A stretch of DNA of 64,000 bases from Anderseniella sp051010195 (GTDB lineage: Bacteria; Pseudomonadota; Alphaproteobacteria; Rhizobiales; Aestuariivirgaceae). The stretch lies in assembly GCA_051010195.1 (NCBI GenBank), contig JBPCVV010000060.1, positions 1-64,000 on the forward strand, in the 5' to 3' direction. A program made the translations under genes and the position numbers. The number at the start of each line of letters is the position of its first letter. Within the stretch, counting starts at the first letter, position 1. The notes below the pieces were generated by a model, which saw only the letters and a list, made by a program, of their open reading frames with translations, ran no database searches and had not been told where the DNA came from. This document shows, one piece after another, positions 61,653 through 64,000 of this stretch.

Positions 61653-62912
61653 TCAGGCAAATCTTGCCGCAAGTTCATTGCCTTGTGCAAGCAATGATGT
61701 GTCGCCCACCGCCGCGCGCGACAGACTTGTGCCGCTGAACGTGGCGCCGGCCAGACGTTTCACGTCATCGGTGGTCACAGCATCGACCTTGGCCAGAATG
61801 TCAGCCACTTCAGGTACCTTGCCGTAGGCCAGGAACTGGCGGGCTATCTGGTCGGCCCGAGAGGACGGGCTCTCCAGGCTCATGACCAGCGATGCTTTCA
61901 ACTGCGCCCGGGCGCGGTCAAGCTCGGCCTGTTCTATGTCCCGGGTGCTTGCCAGCAGCACATCCGTGGCCACCTTGCAGAACTCGGCTGCCGTATCCGG
62001 CGCGGTTCCGGCGTATACCTGCATCAGACCGGTGTCGGCAAAAGCCGATACGTGGGCAAAGGTTGAATAGCACAGACCGCGGCGTTCTCGGACTTCCTGA
62101 AACAGTCGCGATGACATGCCGCCGCCCAGAATGCTGGCCAGCAAGTGAATGCCGTAGACATCGTCGTCGTGATAGCCGGGTGTTGCAAACGCCATGACCT
62201 GGTGGACCTGGTCAAGCGGCCGTTTGCGCGCCGTGTCCCCGCCTGAATATACCGGCGTTGAGCGCTTCGTGCCGTCGCCCTTTTCAATGCCTGACAGGCG
62301 GTGACTTGCGGTGTCCACCAATGCATCGTGATCCACGCGGCCCGCCGCCGACAGCACCATGCGTGACCCGGTATAGTGCCGGGCCCGATAGTCGGCGAGA
62401 TTTTTCTCGTTGAAACCTTTGACCGAGTCCGGCGTTCCGAGAATGTCTCGGCCGAGCGAATGGTCCGGCCAGGCAAGCGTCTGGACCAGGTCAAAGACCA
62501 GATCATCGGGGGTATCCTGCGCAGCGGCTATTTCCTGCTGGATGACGCCTTTTTCCAACGCCAGATCGTCGGCTGCAAACACCGGGTTGATGACAATGTC
62601 GGAGATTACGTCCAGCGCCAGTTGCCAGTCATGACGCAAGACGCGGGCATAATACGCGGTGGTTTCCATGGATGTGGATGCATTCATGTCACCGCCTGCC
62701 GCTTCTATTTCAGCAGCAATCTCGAACGCCGTCCGGTTCTCGGTTCCCTTGAACGCCATATGTTCCAGCAGATGCGCCAGTCCGTTCTCATTGTCGGCTT
62801 CATCGCGCGCGCCTGCCTTGGTCCACATGCCAAGCGAAACCGTTTCCACATGGTCCATGTTGTGGGACACCACGGTCAGTCCGTTGTCCAGGGTTGTTGT
62901 GCGTGCGCTCAT
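61653..62912 (-). CDS. M16-family zinc peptidase (mitochondrial processing peptidase-like)
   Basis: 419 aa. The inverted zinc motif H-x-x-E-H is at residues 47-51 (AHLLEHMAFKGTENRTAFEIAAEIEAAGGDMNAST), with the third Glu in the following helix. The second half, with GGGMSSRLFQEVRERRGLCYST, completes the one-chain 45-kDa peptidase. In alphaproteobacteria this protein is the closest relative of the mitochondrial processing peptidase. Its start codon overlaps the thrC stop region (both at 62912), so the two are coupled. Confidence 0.95.
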   Translation of the reverse strand: MSARTTTLDNGLTVVSHNMDHVETVSLGMWTKAGARDEADNENGLAHLLEHMAFKGTENRTAFEIAAEIEAAGGDMNASTSMETTAYYARVLRHDWQLALDVISDIVINPVFAADDLALEKGVIQQEIAAAQDTPDDLVFDLVQTLAWPDHSLGRDILGTPDSVKGFNEKNLADYRARHYTGSRMVLSAAGRVDHDALVDTASHRLSGIEKGDGTKRSTPVYSGGDTARKRPLDQVHQVMAFATPGYHDDDVYGIHLLASILGGGMSSRLFQEVRERRGLCYSTFAHVSAFADTGLMQVYAGTAPDTAAEFCKVATDVLLASTRDIEQAELDRARAQLKASLVMSLESPSSRADQIARQFLAYGKVPEVADILAKVDAVTTDDVKRLAGATFSGTSLSRAAVGDTSLLAQGNELAARFA

Positions 62913-64000
62913 CAGGTTTTACCCGCCTTTGTGCGTTCGGAGATGAACTGCTTCACGGCCGCCAGGTCATTGGCCAGCACGCCGAAGCGTTCGCGGCGCT
63001 GCATCAGGTCGCCCAGCCGGTCCGGCAGCGCGGGGCGCAAACCACTGGCTGCCTCGACAGCATCCGGGAATTTTGCCGGATGCGCCGTGGCAAGGGTCAC
63101 CATCGGCACATCCCGCCTTGCCCTGGTTCTGGCCACGCCATACCCCACTGCCGTGTGCGGGTCCAGCAGTTCACCGGCTTCGGCCAGGGTTGTACGGATG
63201 ATATCAGCGGTCCCGGCCTCATCGGTTCGTCCGGAAGCAAAGCCGTGGGCGATGTAATCGCGCATGGTGTCGCTCAAAGTGAAACTGCCGGACTGTTTCA
63301 GTCCTGCCATCAGGGTTGCAAGATGGTCGGCATCCTTGCCACAGGCCTCGAACAACAGGCGTTCAAAGTTGCTCGATACCTGGATGTCCATGGACGGGCT
63401 CTGCGTTGCTTCAACACCCAGCACCTCATAGCGGCCGGTTTCAAGGGTACGGTGCAGGATATCATTGATATTGGTCGCAATCACCAGGTCACCCACCGGC
63501 AAGCCCATATGACGCGCTACCTGGCCTGCAAAAATATCCCCGAAATTGCCGGTTGGCACGCAGAAGTCCACCTTGCGGTCAGGCGCACCCAGCGCCAGCG
63601 CTGTGGTAAAGTAATACACCGTCTGGGCCATGATGCGCGCCCAGTTGATGGAATTCACACCAGACAACAACACGCTGCAGCGAAAGCCTTCATCCGCGAA
63701 CATGGCTTTGACGTGAGCCTGGCAATCGTCGAAATTGCCCTCAAGAGCAATATTGTGAATGTTGGGCTTGTCGACGGTGGTCATCTGGCGACGCTGCACG
63801 TCGCTGACAAGGCCGTGCGGGTGCAGGATGAACACATCGGTGCGGGCAGACGCCGCAAAGGCGTCAATGGCGGCGCCGCCGGTATCGCCGGACGTCGCGC
63901 CGACGATAGTGGCACGCCGGCCGGCATGTTCGAGCGCATGATCCATGAGCCGCGCCAGAAGCTGCATGGCAACATCCTTGAATGCCAGCGTAGGTCCGTG
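62912..64000 (-). CDS. thrC: threonine synthase, N-terminus cut by the window edge
   Basis: The last ~362 codons of a longer gene that continues beyond 64000. The PLP-binding lysine is just inside the window in HGPTLAFKDVAMQLL, the family's signature. It is followed by ATIVGATSGDTGGAAIDAFA (phosphate-binding loop) and NSINWARIMAQTVYYF. The enzyme converts O-phosphohomoserine to threonine. It is the first visible gene of a minus-strand run with the M16 peptidase and GNAT genes. Confidence 0.96.
   Translation of the reverse strand, partial: HGPTLAFKDVAMQLLARLMDHALEHAGRRATIVGATSGDTGGAAIDAFAASARTDVFILHPHGLVSDVQRRQMTTVDKPNIHNIALEGNFDDCQAHVKAMFADEGFRCSVLLSGVNSINWARIMAQTVYYFTTALALGAPDRKVDFCVPTGNFGDIFAGQVARHMGLPVGDLVIATNINDILHRTLETGRYEVLGVEATQSPSMDIQVSSNFERLLFEACGKDADHLATLMAGLKQSGSFTLSDTMRDYIAHGFASGRTDEAGTADIIRTTLAEAGELLDPHTAVGYGVARTRARRDVPMVTLATAHPAKFPDAVEAASGLRPALPDRLGDLMQRRERFGVLANDLAAVKQFISERTKAGKT

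Noticed and set aside
1..64000. tRNA, rRNA, riboswitch or transposase genes
   Set aside because: I inspected the gene-free stretches on both strands and found no cloverleaf, conserved RNA core or transposase frame; a covariance search would be needed to be certain.

Overview
The window reads as chromosomal DNA of an alphaproteobacterium, most likely of the order Hyphomicrobiales (Rhizobiales). Four things point there: a CcrM-type GANTC methyltransferase with a CtrA-like box in front of it; an F0 ATP synthase operon (I-a-c-b'-b) that stands apart from F1; the order S49 peptidase - small ORF - glyQ - glyS - ppdK; and a direct-repeat SOS box (GTTC-N7-GTTC) of the alphaproteobacterial LexA type. 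The DNA is GC-rich and densely coded, with short overlaps between neighbours. I recognised no rRNA, tRNA, CRISPR array, transposase, prophage or defence island. Most of the region is housekeeping sequence, and no new multi-gene system stands out.

Layout. 0-3.9 kb: the end of an unknown gene, a di-haem peroxidase-like protein with an unusually long N-terminus, a coiled-coil lipoprotein, and a decayed piece of a YfcH/TIGR01777 gene. 3.9-14 kb: metabolic and repair genes (D-2-hydroxyacid dehydrogenase, GNAT, SRAP/YedK, Nudix, DUF3179, AcuI/YhdH, YgfZ, Tag, HD hydrolase, class IV aminotransferase, SleB-like hydrolase). 14-22.7 kb, minus strand: ppdK, glyS, glyQ, a 59-aa small ORF, an S49 peptidase, a TrmN6-like methyltransferase and a DUF2007 protein. 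23-32.9 kb: polyprenyl diphosphate synthase, ispE, a TPR protein, a lytic transglycosylase, a basic secreted protein, ETF-ubiquinone oxidoreductase, uracil-DNA glycosylase and moaB. 33-41 kb: a Tat-exported metallo-hydrolase, a TIGR04282/TIGR04283-like glycosyltransferase pair, an SOS-boxed radical SAM gene, a permease with a divergent LysR regulator, and two transporters. 41-50 kb: rnhB, ccrM, an ArsN1-like acetyltransferase, a sulfotransferase, mutY, a DciA-like protein, a DsbA-like protein and smc. 50-57 kb: the F0 operon with a near-consensus promoter and a terminator, ispH, rnhA, a peroxiredoxin, a DsbD-N-like protein and yqgE. 57-64 kb, minus strand: thrC (cut by the window edge), an M16 peptidase, a GNAT and a 7TM-PAS-GGDEF-EAL protein resembling the rhizobial polar-growth protein RgsP.

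The points most worth a second look are these. Two oppositely oriented copies of a 200-250 bp interspersed repeat lie at 16931-17182 and 32992-33193; they have terminal inverted repeats and small hairpins whose stems change in a compensatory way. A perfect TTAA-N7-TTAA CtrA-like box is followed by three GANTC sites 10-11 bp apart in front of ccrM. A perfect GTTC-N7-GTTC box lies 27 bp upstream of a radical SAM gene. The RgsP-like protein has a degenerate PGDQF motif and a roughly 330-residue tail that ends like histone H1.

Start codons were moved from the longest open frame wherever family N-termini, ribosome binding sites or gene overlap argued for it; each such choice is stated. All family names rest on reading the translated sequence and on remembered family features. 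No database search was possible.
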